Below, piece after piece: positions 1 to 8,287 of a DNA stretch of 64,000 nt; the first letter of the stretch is position 1; every line of letters starts with the position of its first letter. The position numbers and the translations under genes are program-made. Below the pieces are notes generated by a model, which was not told the origin of the DNA, searched no databases, and saw nothing but the letters and a program-made list of their open reading frames with translations. The stretch is from Candidatus Cloacimonadota bacterium (GTDB taxonomy: Bacteria; Cloacimonadota; Cloacimonadia; Cloacimonadales; Cloacimonadaceae). The DNA lies in the NCBI GenBank assembly GCA_023421135.1, contig JAEZUG010000018.1, forward strand, positions 29,702 through 93,701, in the 5' to 3' direction.

Positions 1-1
1 A

Positions 2-2458
2 GTGATTGCATGTCATAATGTGGGAATCAGCATACTTGAAGGCTCAGCAAACTTCCCTGCCATCCCGGGATATCAAAGCGTTGATCTGAACTTCACAGTC
101 TCTGCTGCCTCATCCATGTCTCAAGGCAGCTATGTGACCTTCGATATTACAGCCACTGCAGGAGAGATCCTCATAAATCATGCTATACCCATGGAGATAG
201 GTGCTCCGATTGTTGTTCAGATTGGCAATGGTGCGACTACACAATCCTATCCCCTGGACAGATATTACAACTTCTCTGTTCATGAATCCATCTACTTGGC
301 CTCAGAGATTGCTCATGTTGGCGATATCAAAGCTCTGGCTTTCAATAAAGCCAGCGGCACGGATACTAATCCCATTGAGAACGTTACAATTTACATGAAG
401 CATACAACCGCAAGCACTTTGTCTTCGGGAGCTTATAGCCTGGCAGGCTATACACAAGTCTTCAGTGGAGCATTCCCCAATACAGCAACATCTGGCTGGA
501 TGGAGATAAACCTGAGCCCTATGTTTCAGTACGACGGAATGTCGAACCTATCGATATTGATTGTTAAAGAGCACCAAGCTTGGATTAGCTACTATCCTCA
601 GTGGTATTACACAAGTTCAAGTTCTCGTGCCCGTCAGGAAAGAAACGATAATGCCCTGCCGAGCACCTTAGCCAGCAGCAACAACCTACCCAATATCCGG
701 TTCAAGCTCTTTACGACCAGCACTAGCATTCTGTATCCTGCCAGAAATCTTAGTGCAAGCAGCTCACACCAATCTGTAAGTTTGAGCTGGGATGCACCCA
801 TTTCAGGCACGCCAACTCAGTATAAGATATTCCGGAACTCAAGCCTGCTTACATCTGTGACAAGCCTGAGTTATCTCGACCTCGCAGTAAATAATGGCAC
901 AAGCTACTCATATTATGTTGTAGCCATGTATGGAACGGAAAGCTCGGATCCCACTGAGTCTGTATCTGCGACGCCAAATGCTCTTCCTCCCACTAACCTT
1001 ACAGCAGATCCGGGTAATATGTCTGTAACTCTCAGTTGGAATGCTCCAAGCGGTAGAGAACCTCAGCAAATGCTGCTTGCTCCAGGCCGGGAGAAAACAA
1101 CAGATAGCTTTGGGTTGGAAACAGATTCTGATAGCAACCGACAGATTAGCAGCTACAGAGTGTATCGTAACGGTAGCCCGATAGCAAACGTGACAGAAAC
1201 AAGCTACCAGGATACTGGACTGATAAACGGTCAGAGCTATGACTATTATGTGAGCACTGTTTACACCAATCCTGCCGGTGAATCTGCAGCTTCCAATGTG
1301 GTAAGTTCAACCCCGATAATGGTTAGTTTTGCAGTGTTGGGAACAGGTACATCCATCACGACAGGTAGCACAATGGGACCAATTAACCTCACTTACAAGA
1401 GCACTCACTGTCAGGCAGTATACACTGCTGATGAGCTTCATGCCCTAGGTGTGTTTGGCCCGATCTATATCAATCAGCTTGGGTTCTTTGTGTCATCTCC
1501 CCCCAACTTGGCTTTGACAAACTTCCAGATCCGCATAGCAAACACTACTGCCACAAATGCTACATCCTGGATAACCCAGAACCTGCAAACGGTGTTCAAT
1601 CCCACCACATACATGCCTACTGCCGGTGGTTTTGATATGATCCAATTCCACACTCCCTTCCTTTGGGATGGCACCAGCAACATCCTGATCGATACTGCCA
1701 ATGGATTAGTAGCAGAGTGGTCCTATAGCGGAACCTTCCAATACACCAGCAGAGCTTCAGGTATTCTCAGGATATACAGCGATACGGTAGATCAAAGCTA
1801 TATCTTCAGTGGAGGAACTCCTGCCAGTTACAGACCCAATCTGCGCCTGGGATTCCAGCCCATTCAGACGGGACCAGAGATCGAACTGAGCACAGATAAC
1901 CTCAGTTTTGGAAACGTGGAACTAGATACGAACAGCAGCCTCAGTTTCAGCATCTCCAATCCCGGAGATCAGGAACTAACTGGAACTATCGTGAGTCCTG
2001 CACCTTTCTCTGTGAGCCTCTCTGAATCAAGAGATGCCACCCAAGCCCTGAAAGCTCCATCACAGGAAAGAAACACCATCTCCTACAACGTGCCCGCCGG
2101 ACAAAGCATAGTTGTATCAGTAAGCTTCAGCCCCAGCCTTCCCCAAGCATATAACGGACAAATTGCAGTCAATTCAAACGCTGCAGATGCTCAGAATATT
2201 TCAGTTGCAGGCACGGGTATTGTTACAAGCTTGGAGCAGCCGGTTATTACAATCATTGAAAGTGCAGGGCAGATTTGTCTGAATTGGGAATCCATCCAAC
2301 ATGCGGATCTATATCGGATCTACCGTTCAGACACTCCCACCAGCGGTTTTGTATTGATTGATAGTACAAGCAGCACTAGCTGGACTGATCTTACTCCTCC
2401 CGCTAAAGCCTTTTATCGGGTGGAGGCCTATCGCAATCCCCCGCTATCACGTCAATAA
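2..2458 (+). CDS. Secreted Fn3/HYDIN-domain surface protein, 3' part
   Basis: The reading frame is open from the left edge, so the true start and any signal peptide lie outside the window; 818 residues are visible. Two fibronectin type III-like domains (about residues 245-325 and 328-440, with WDAP and WNAP strand motifs and regular YxIFRN/YRVYRN strands) are followed by a beta-rich domain of unknown type. Next comes a HYDIN/choice-of-anchor-D type domain (about 625-740, motif LSFGNVELDTN) and a final Fn3-like module ending FYRVEAY. That closing module takes the place of the YPNPF sorting module found in its neighbours. Polar, low-complexity loops interrupt the second Fn3 domain and the HYDIN domain. 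Function is unknown; an extracellular structural or adhesive role is inferred from domain type only. Confidence 0.8.
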   Translation: MIACHNVGISILEGSANFPAIPGYQSVDLNFTVSAASSMSQGSYVTFDITATAGEILINHAIPMEIGAPIVVQIGNGATTQSYPLDRYYNFSVHESIYLASEIAHVGDIKALAFNKASGTDTNPIENVTIYMKHTTASTLSSGAYSLAGYTQVFSGAFPNTATSGWMEINLSPMFQYDGMSNLSILIVKEHQAWISYYPQWYYTSSSSRARQERNDNALPSTLASSNNLPNIRFKLFTTSTSILYPARNLSASSSHQSVSLSWDAPISGTPTQYKIFRNSSLLTSVTSLSYLDLAVNNGTSYSYYVVAMYGTESSDPTESVSATPNALPPTNLTADPGNMSVTLSWNAPSGREPQQMLLAPGREKTTDSFGLETDSDSNRQISSYRVYRNGSPIANVTETSYQDTGLINGQSYDYYVSTVYTNPAGESAASNVVSSTPIMVSFAVLGTGTSITTGSTMGPINLTYKSTHCQAVYTADELHALGVFGPIYINQLGFFVSSPPNLALTNFQIRIANTTATNATSWITQNLQTVFNPTTYMPTAGGFDMIQFHTPFLWDGTSNILIDTANGLVAEWSYSGTFQYTSRASGILRIYSDTVDQSYIFSGGTPASYRPNLRLGFQPIQTGPEIELSTDNLSFGNVELDTNSSLSFSISNPGDQELTGTIVSPAPFSVSLSESRDATQALKAPSQERNTISYNVPAGQSIVVSVSFSPSLPQAYNGQIAVNSNAADAQNISVAGTGIVTSLEQPVITIIESAGQICLNWESIQHADLYRIYRSDTPTSGFVLIDSTSSTSWTDLTPPAKAFYRVEAYRNPPLSRQ

Positions 2459-2472
2459 TCTACCCCATAGAC

Positions 2473-2503
2473 AAACCGCCCTCCAGATAAGGAGGGCGGT
2501 TTC
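2473..2503. terminator. Bidirectional intrinsic terminator
   Basis: A perfect 12-bp stem (2473-2484 pairs with 2491-2502) with loop AGATAA sits between two convergent genes. The outer pairs are A/T, so both strands end in a short U run. It should stop transcription from both the surface-protein gene and the GcvT-family gene. Confidence 0.85.
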
Positions 2504-2521
2504 TTTATCGCTTTGATATTG

Positions 2522-3913
2522 TTATAAGTTTTCTATGTTCTTCAGTGGCTTCGGTGCAGTAGCAGGTGTAACACCCTCGGCGGTGAGATAGCCCAGACCG
2601 GGGCTTCCCATGGGTTTGCCTTCTGCATCTTCGCGATAGAGCTCTACCATAATGCGAACTGGTCCGCCTTCACCCTCCAAAATCTCTTTGCCATCAGCAT
2701 CCAGCGGGAAAGGACTCTCATAGAGCCAAGCAAGACCAATCGCTGCTGTGCCGTGTTCTTCATTGACGTTCTTGCGTTTGGAGCCGATTGCCAGCCTTTT
2801 CTCTAAGCTCAGATTGGGGGAGTTGATCGAAGAAGTGACCGAGCCCAATCTCTTTCCGTTCAGATAGACACCCTTTCCAGTGGAAATCCCCTCAGAGATC
2901 AGGATAGCCAGCTTCTTGGAGCATCCAGCTTTCAGTTCTGCCACCAGGGCAGCTTTACCAACGAAGTCGTCTTTGTTCAAATCAACCGCAGCCTCAAAAA
3001 GGGGAGCATTGCAAGGTGTATGCTGAGGATCATATTCCTGGCCCATCAGAGGCAGTCCATAGGCTCCGGCAGAGATCCGGTTCTCATCTCTTCCCCCTAG
3101 GCCGACTAGAAGTCCGCCCAAATCCAAGGCTTTGCTGACTATAGCCTTAAAGTCCTGCTCGGCTTTCTCCACCGGCAGATAGATCTCCCAGCCCCAGCGA
3201 TTGGTATAGCCGGTACGACTGAAATAGTACTTAGCTCCATCCAGCTCGATCTCATTGAAGCTAAAGAAATTCATATTCTTCTCGGGATTGGAGCGATTCT
3301 TCAGAACCTGCTCGCCAAAGACTTCTTTGATCAGCTTCATGGAGAGCGGACCCTGGATATCCACTTTGACATATTTATCCGAAATATCCTCGGCAAAGAC
3401 TTCTTCCCCATCCAGTTTGCAATTCATGATCCGGTCGATATCGGCAATTAGCTCCGTTTCTTCACCGTGAGACATGCCTGTGCCGGTGATATCATGTCCG
3501 GCATTGATCACCAGGATAAACTCTTCTTCTGCCACTCGCATGGCGATCAGATCGTCCTGAACCCCGCCTTTATCATTGAGCAGTAGGGTATATTTGCAAG
3601 CTCCAATCTTCATTTCTGCCAGATTTCCGGCCACAGCACGATTTAAAAGAGCTGCCACGTCCTTGCCCCAAAACCGGAGCTGAGCCATGTGGTCAATATT
3701 ATAGACCGCTACTTTATTGACCGCTACTGCTTCTTCCAACACGGAAGTCTGATAGTTCACGGCCATATCATATTCGCCGAAATTGCTGCGTTTGGTGGAA
3801 ACAGGGGTGATCCCCATCTTCTGTGCCAGAAGGGGTTTATACCAGTTTTCTTCAAGATCGAAAAGAAAAGTCTTTCTGATCTCTTGGGGAAAATCAAAAC
3901 CAAGCTTGGACAT
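2522..3913 (-). CDS. GcvT-family aminomethyltransferase-like protein
   Basis: This protein belongs to the folate-binding glycine-cleavage T-protein (GcvT/YgfZ/DMGDH) superfamily. Those enzymes transfer or handle one-carbon units on tetrahydrofolate. At 463 residues it is about 100 longer than ordinary GcvT (about 365), with an N-terminal extension of roughly 60 residues before the fold begins (MAQLRFWG, DLIAMRV, TGYTNRWGWEIYLP). The start at 3913 follows an AAGGAG site. No gcvH or gcvP lies nearby, so use in the glycine cleavage system cannot be read from context. Related enlarged members act as methyltransferases or demethylases on other N- or S-methyl substrates. The superfamily is confident; the substrate is not known. 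Confidence 0.75.
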   Translation of the reverse strand: MSKLGFDFPQEIRKTFLFDLEENWYKPLLAQKMGITPVSTKRSNFGEYDMAVNYQTSVLEEAVAVNKVAVYNIDHMAQLRFWGKDVAALLNRAVAGNLAEMKIGACKYTLLLNDKGGVQDDLIAMRVAEEEFILVINAGHDITGTGMSHGEETELIADIDRIMNCKLDGEEVFAEDISDKYVKVDIQGPLSMKLIKEVFGEQVLKNRSNPEKNMNFFSFNEIELDGAKYYFSRTGYTNRWGWEIYLPVEKAEQDFKAIVSKALDLGGLLVGLGGRDENRISAGAYGLPLMGQEYDPQHTPCNAPLFEAAVDLNKDDFVGKAALVAELKAGCSKKLAILISEGISTGKGVYLNGKRLGSVTSSINSPNLSLEKRLAIGSKRKNVNEEHGTAAIGLAWLYESPFPLDADGKEILEGEGGPVRIMVELYREDAEGKPMGSPGLGYLTAEGVTPATAPKPLKNIENL

Positions 3914-4023
3914 TTCTACTCCTTATCGAGTTCTATTATTTACTCCAGTTGGATGGAATCAGCTTTTTTGTAAAGGATTTTCTTGTTGACTAATTCGATG
4001 GAGAAAGCTAGAAGGGCTTTCGT

Positions 4024-5133
4024 ATGAATAAGACGCGTAAAAGAATAGCCTTGGTCGGCCCAGCCCCTCCCTTCCGGGGCGGAATAGCCCTCTTTGCCCT
4101 GCATTTGGGCAAGGAACTGGCACGCGCCGGTCACCAGCTTAAGTTCTTTAATTTCATAGATCAGTATCCCGGCTTCCTCTTCCCCGGAGGAGATCAATAT
4201 GACGAACTCTCCGATTGCGCAGGGATACCCATGGAAAGGGTTTACACTCCCTATCTGCCCTGGACCTGGCCTGCAGCCATCAGGAAGATCCGGGATTTTA
4301 AACCCGATCTGGTGATTTTCTCTTACTGGCTCCCCTTCTTTGCCCCTTCCAGCGGATGGATTGCCCACGCTCTGAAGAGAAGCAAAATCATCTTCCTGGC
4401 GCACAATATCGAAAGCCATGAGAAATGGCCCTTTGCCGGACTTTTAAGAGAATATGCCCTCTCCAAAGCAGACCGGATCCTCCTGCTCTCTCAAGCCTGC
4501 TTGCGGGATTTGAACAGCTTTCTACCTCTCCGGATTGCCCAGAAGGGACTATTGGCTTTTCATCCCATCTACCCGCCTCATGATTTGCCTCAAAGCACTC
4601 CTGCCGATAGCAAAGCCACCCTGCTCTTCTTTGGCCTGATCAAGCCTTACAAGGGTCTCGACCTGCTACTTAAAGCCCTGGCTCTGGTGAAGAAGGAACT
4701 TCCGGAGATACACCTGATCATCAGCGGTGCTGTCTATGGCAGCTTTCAGCCCTATCAGGAACTGATCGATTCCCTGGAATTAGCCGATAGTATTGAGCTG
4801 AATCTGCGCTATGTAAACGAAACCGAGCTGGGAGAATTCTTCCTGCGTAGCCAGCTCTGCGTCCTGCCCTACAAAACAGCCACGCAGAGCGGTGTGATCG
4901 CCAATTCCTACAGCTACGACATCCCGGTGCTCGCCACAAAGGTTGGCGGCCTGAGTGAGTACATTATTGAAGGAAAAACCGGCTACCTGGTGCCGCCCGA
5001 CCGGCCTCAGAAAATGGCAGAGGCTATCCTGAAACACTTTCGTGAAGAGAGATTCACAGCCATGCAAACCGAAATACGCAGCTACAAAGAGCAGTATTCC
5101 TGGTCTAAATTAGCTGCCCTTATATTGGAGTAA
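4024..5133 (+). CDS. Glycosyltransferase, GT4-type
   Basis: A 369-residue GT-B fold glycosyltransferase of the group 1/GT4 kind. The N-terminus GPAPPFRGGIALFALHLGKEL is the usual glycine-rich acceptor-side loop. The C-terminal half has LLFFGLIKPYKGLDLLLKAL, typical of the nucleotide-sugar domain, and the distal motif SYSYDIPVLATKVGGLSEYI (the E-containing donor-binding region). It has no signal peptide or clear membrane helix, so it should act at the cytoplasmic face on a lipid-linked or polysaccharide acceptor. It is followed 14 nt later by a second glycosyltransferase in the same direction, which suggests a two-gene unit for a surface glycan. Donor and acceptor cannot be told from sequence. 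Confidence 0.85.
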   Translation: MNKTRKRIALVGPAPPFRGGIALFALHLGKELARAGHQLKFFNFIDQYPGFLFPGGDQYDELSDCAGIPMERVYTPYLPWTWPAAIRKIRDFKPDLVIFSYWLPFFAPSSGWIAHALKRSKIIFLAHNIESHEKWPFAGLLREYALSKADRILLLSQACLRDLNSFLPLRIAQKGLLAFHPIYPPHDLPQSTPADSKATLLFFGLIKPYKGLDLLLKALALVKKELPEIHLIISGAVYGSFQPYQELIDSLELADSIELNLRYVNETELGEFFLRSQLCVLPYKTATQSGVIANSYSYDIPVLATKVGGLSEYIIEGKTGYLVPPDRPQKMAEAILKHFREERFTAMQTEIRSYKEQYSWSKLAALILE

Positions 5134-5147
5134 GCCTGAAAATCCTG

Positions 5148-6386
5148 TTGATCAGCTACTACTTCCCACCCTGTGGTGGCGCAGCGGTACAACGCTGGCT
5201 GCGTCTGATCCGGGAATTGGTCAGTTCCGGAGTCCGGGTCTGTGTGATTTGTCCCGCCGAAGGCATCTACCCCAATCTCGACGACAGCCTGGAGCAGCTC
5301 ATCCCATCCACTGTAAAGGTAATACGAACCGGTAAGTCCCGCCTGGGAAAACTCTGGAAAAGCTTTTCAAACAAACCCATGCCCTACGGCGATCTGAAGA
5401 CAAACAGCGAAGATAGCATGCTGCAGAAGCTCCTGATCTGGATTCGCTTGAATCTGATCATTCCCGATCTGAGGGTGTTTTGGGTGCCTGCAGCCTATAG
5501 AGCTGCCAAGGCAGAACTGCTCCTAGATCAATACGATACTATAATCACGACCGGACCGCCTCACTCCACTCATCTGGTGGGCTATCTGCTGAAGCGGAAC
5601 TACAGGCTGCGCTGGGTGAGCGATTGGCGTGATCCCTGGACTCAGATTCACTACCTGCAGCTCCAGCCCCCCTCACGTCTCAGCCTGATGATTCACCGCT
5701 ATCTGGAAAAGCTGATGCTGAAAGAATCCGACCTGGCTCTGGTGGTCTCCCGGTACATTTCTGATTCACTTCCCCCTGGCAATAAAAAGATACTCTATAA
5801 TAGCGTTGATCCGGCTGACTTCCCTTCCTTGGACGAAATGAAGGGTTCTTTACCCGAGAAGGACAATGAAAGCTTTACAATAAAGTATATAGGACAACTT
5901 ACTGCCGGGCAGGATATAACTTCTTTTCTTAAATTGCTCTCATCCCTGCCTGGCGACCTCCGATTCAGCTTTGTCGGAACCAGGATTTCAGGGGATTTGG
6001 AAGAGTTCCTGGGAACGCAACAGAACCTGATACTGGAGAGAAAAGGCTTCCTGAGTCATCGTGAGGCGATTGCTGAGATGCTCTCTGCTCAGGTTCTGCT
6101 GCTCTTGATCAATGATTATCCCGGCAGCGAGGGCATGGTGACAACTAAACTGTTTGAATACATTGCCTCCCGAAAGCCCATCCTCTGTATCGGCAATACA
6201 AATAGCGAAGCCAGTCACCTCATTAGAGACTATAATGCCGGAAAGTGCTTCGATTACACTCAGATAGACGAGATAAGAGACTACCTGCTTGAGCTCTATC
6301 AAGAGCATCAGAAGGGACGTCTGCACATCAATCAGACCGATCTGAGCAGCCTGATGCAGCCACATCTGCTGGATTATCTAAGCTAA
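5148..6386 (+). CDS. Glycosyltransferase, GT4-type
   Basis: A 412-residue glycosyltransferase with the N-terminal loop SYYFPPCGGAAVQRW found in many GT4-like capsule/LPS enzymes. It also has SDWRDPWTQ in the middle and a C-terminal donor domain (IKYIGQLTAGQDI, then TKLFEYIASRKPIL with the expected glutamate-containing helix). The start is uncertain. TTG at 5148 gives MISYYF and lies 17 nt after the GGAG at 5127-5130. An in-frame CTG at 5136 lies 5 nt after that GGAG and gives the family-typical start (M)KILLISYYFPP. Translation may therefore begin at CTG. It is probably co-transcribed with the upstream glycosyltransferase. No terminator is obvious right after it; the palindrome at 6676 may serve. 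Confidence 0.83.
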   Translation: MISYYFPPCGGAAVQRWLRLIRELVSSGVRVCVICPAEGIYPNLDDSLEQLIPSTVKVIRTGKSRLGKLWKSFSNKPMPYGDLKTNSEDSMLQKLLIWIRLNLIIPDLRVFWVPAAYRAAKAELLLDQYDTIITTGPPHSTHLVGYLLKRNYRLRWVSDWRDPWTQIHYLQLQPPSRLSLMIHRYLEKLMLKESDLALVVSRYISDSLPPGNKKILYNSVDPADFPSLDEMKGSLPEKDNESFTIKYIGQLTAGQDITSFLKLLSSLPGDLRFSFVGTRISGDLEEFLGTQQNLILERKGFLSHREAIAEMLSAQVLLLLINDYPGSEGMVTTKLFEYIASRKPILCIGNTNSEASHLIRDYNAGKCFDYTQIDEIRDYLLELYQEHQKGRLHINQTDLSSLMQPHLLDYLS

Positions 6387-6460
6387 ATTCATACTCCACT
6401 ACTCACTTTCTCGTCACTGATCACATGCCACTCCTACTCTTCTAACTTCTAACTCCTCAC

Positions 6461-6541
6461 TAACTCGACACGCATGAGAAACCCATGTGACACCCATGTG
6501 ACACCCATGTAAACTCATGCGTGTCACATGCGTATGAGATG
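6461..6541 (+). repeat. Dispersed repeat family 1, copy 1 (11-bp units)
   Basis: Direct 11-bp units of the type GACACCCATGT (the first ones diverged) run from 6467 to about 6511. Inverted units of the type CATGCGTGTC and ATGCGTATGAG follow to 6541. The outer arms 6467-6478 and 6514-6525 are perfect 12-bp inverted repeats. The same arrangement recurs at 36222-36312 (opposite orientation) and 63478-63570. It lies between convergent genes and codes for nothing. Confidence 0.85.
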
Positions 6542-6675
6542 CGTATCCTTGGGGTGCAGAATTGGGGAGTTCCTGCGGAATTCAGCCTAGTGACAAAGCC
6601 CCTTGAGGGCGTAAGATCATAGCGAGGGTGCGTAAGCCCCTCGTTGTGTAAACATAGGTATGTTTGTTTTTTCAA

Positions 6676-6728
6676 ATCAATACCCCCAGCCTTGAAAAAC
6701 CATGGTTTTCAAGGCTGGGGGTATTGAT
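6676..6728. terminator. 53-nt near-perfect palindrome, probable terminator
   Basis: The left arm 6676-6701 and right arm 6704-6728 are complementary except for one bulged A, giving a stem of about 25 bp closed on CCATGG. It is flanked by T-rich sequence on both sides and lies between the convergent glycosyltransferase and pgi genes, so a bidirectional terminator is the simplest reading. It is far longer than the other terminators here, and a mobile palindromic repeat is possible. Confidence 0.55.
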
Positions 6729-6941
6729 ATTTCTTTATGGTGAATGTATGCTGGTCTGGTCGATGGGCTGCCGCCCGTCGCTATCAGATGAGCGCCCCTT
6801 CAGGGCTCTCTAGACTATTGGGGGGGGGGGTGTTCTTTTCACCACTCCATGGCGCTTCGGAGAGAGCCAATACACGCCACCACGTCAAAAGATAGTGTTT
6901 TGAATACGTCAAACCTATTGTGGTTTTATGTGTTGTGCTGG

Positions 6942-8285
6942 CTATGATTTATGAGCCAGGTATTCTGCGATCTCGCTACGCTCTTTATCAAATCCGGCTT
7001 TATTCATCAGGGCATAGGTGGCAATCTTTCCGGCTTCGACTCCGGGCTGATCCAGCGGATTGATATGCAAGAGTTTGCCTGTGAAGACAGTCTGGATCTC
7101 GTAGAGCATGATGAAGGCACCGATGTTCTCCTCATTCAGTTCGGGGAAAACGAGGTTGCAATTCGGACGTCCCGCTGTGGTGAGGGCGATCTCTGTGGCA
7201 AGGCGCTCGGCATTGAGCAATTCGCTGAGCTTTCTGCCGCCCAGGTAGCTCACCTCTTCCCTATCGGGATGGAGATTGGGAATGGTAAAATCGTTGTGGA
7301 ACTGCTCCACTGTGAGGAAAGTGAAGATCTTGTCGTTGGGGCCTTCGCTATAGAGCTGCACCTGAGAATGCTGGTCGGTGGTTCCCAGAGCCTTCACGGG
7401 GGTTTGTCCCACGTAGATTTCTCTGCCTTTAACGTCGTAGCGTTTACCCAGGCTTTCTGCCCAGAGCTGCCGATACCAATCTGCAAAGTCGTAAAGACTA
7501 CTGGAATAGGGCATCATCACGGAGATATTTTTGCCTTCCCGCATATAGAGATAATGCAGGAGGCCATTCAGATAGGCTGGATTGGATAAGATATCCGGGT
7601 TGTCACAAAGCTCCCGCATCTGTGCGGCACCCTTCAGCAAGGCAGCAATGTCACAGCCGGCAAAGGCACTGGACAGCAGCCCCACATCGGTGAGCACGGA
7701 GAAGCGTCCACCCACGTTATCCGGCACCACAAAGGCCTGATATCCTTCCTTGCCGATCACCTGGCGCAGGAAACCCTTCTCTTTGTCGGTGGTGATCACA
7801 ATCCGGTCTTTGTAATCCGGATACTTCTTCTTGAGCAGATCCACCAGGATCATGTAGCCCGCCATAGTCTCGGCTGTTGTACCGCTCTTGGTGATCACAT
7901 TCACTATCGTTCGATCCAGATCTGTCTGAGCCATTATCTCATGAAGGAAGACGGGATCAACATTGTCATAGACCAGGACTTTGCGCTTCAGATTTTGTTC
8001 GGTGCGCAGAGCGTTGTAAACGGCTTTGTTGCCCAGGGCGCTACCTCCGATCCCCAGAACCAGCATGGTGTCAAACTTTGGATCTATCCTGTTCACGTAG
8101 TCTGTGATGGGGCTGATATCTTGCTCGGGAAGGTTGTAGAAACCCAGGATGTCCGCCTTGCGGTCGTTGAAAATCTCCTGATGAGCATTTGCAATCGCTT
8201 CGCTCAGATCGGCCAGGCGGTGTTTTTCGATACCAGTGCGAATTTGCTTGGAATAAAATAGGTTTCCGGATTCATAGCGGATCAT
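6942..8285 (-). CDS. pgi: Glucose-6-phosphate isomerase
   Basis: Interconverts glucose-6-phosphate and fructose-6-phosphate in glycolysis and gluconeogenesis; cytoplasmic. The 447 residues match the short bacterial form (about 450). Visible signatures are the sugar-phosphate loop LVLGIGGSALGNKA, TKSGTTAETMAGY, the NVGGRFSVLTDVGL segment with its catalytic Arg, and TDQHSQVQLYSEGP. A GTG at 8291 overlaps the ptsI stop, but the AAGGAG at 8292-8297 sits 6 nt before the ATG at 8285, so that ATG is chosen. It is the last gene of the hprK-ptsH-ptsI-pgi group, which links a glycolytic enzyme to the phosphoenolpyruvate-sensing proteins. Confidence 0.95.
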   Translation of the reverse strand: MIRYESGNLFYSKQIRTGIEKHRLADLSEAIANAHQEIFNDRKADILGFYNLPEQDISPITDYVNRIDPKFDTMLVLGIGGSALGNKAVYNALRTEQNLKRKVLVYDNVDPVFLHEIMAQTDLDRTIVNVITKSGTTAETMAGYMILVDLLKKKYPDYKDRIVITTDKEKGFLRQVIGKEGYQAFVVPDNVGGRFSVLTDVGLLSSAFAGCDIAALLKGAAQMRELCDNPDILSNPAYLNGLLHYLYMREGKNISVMMPYSSSLYDFADWYRQLWAESLGKRYDVKGREIYVGQTPVKALGTTDQHSQVQLYSEGPNDKIFTFLTVEQFHNDFTIPNLHPDREEVSYLGGRKLSELLNAERLATEIALTTAGRPNCNLVFPELNEENIGAFIMLYEIQTVFTGKLLHINPLDQPGVEAGKIATYALMNKAGFDKERSEIAEYLAHKS

Positions 8286-8287
8286 GA

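Larger units (their letters stand above)
6387..6941. other. Gene-free stretch between convergent genes
   Basis: These 555 bases hold repeat family 1 copy 1, the 53-nt palindrome and a run of 11 G (6820-6830). The rest (6542-6660 and 6729-6941) has no convincing gene. An open frame on the minus strand at 6460-6675 is made of the repeat itself and has no ribosome-binding site. Confidence 0.8.

Noticed and set aside
3940..4419. Open frame of 159 codons on the minus strand
   Set aside because: Antisense to the first glycosyltransferase; no family signature and no good start.
6461..6541. Possible CRISPR array from short tandem repeats
   Set aside because: Units are 11 bp with no unique spacers, copies are only about four per site, and no cas genes are in the window.
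6951..7589. Open frame of 212 codons on the plus strand
   Set aside because: It lies wholly antisense to pgi, has no ribosome-binding site and no recognisable product.
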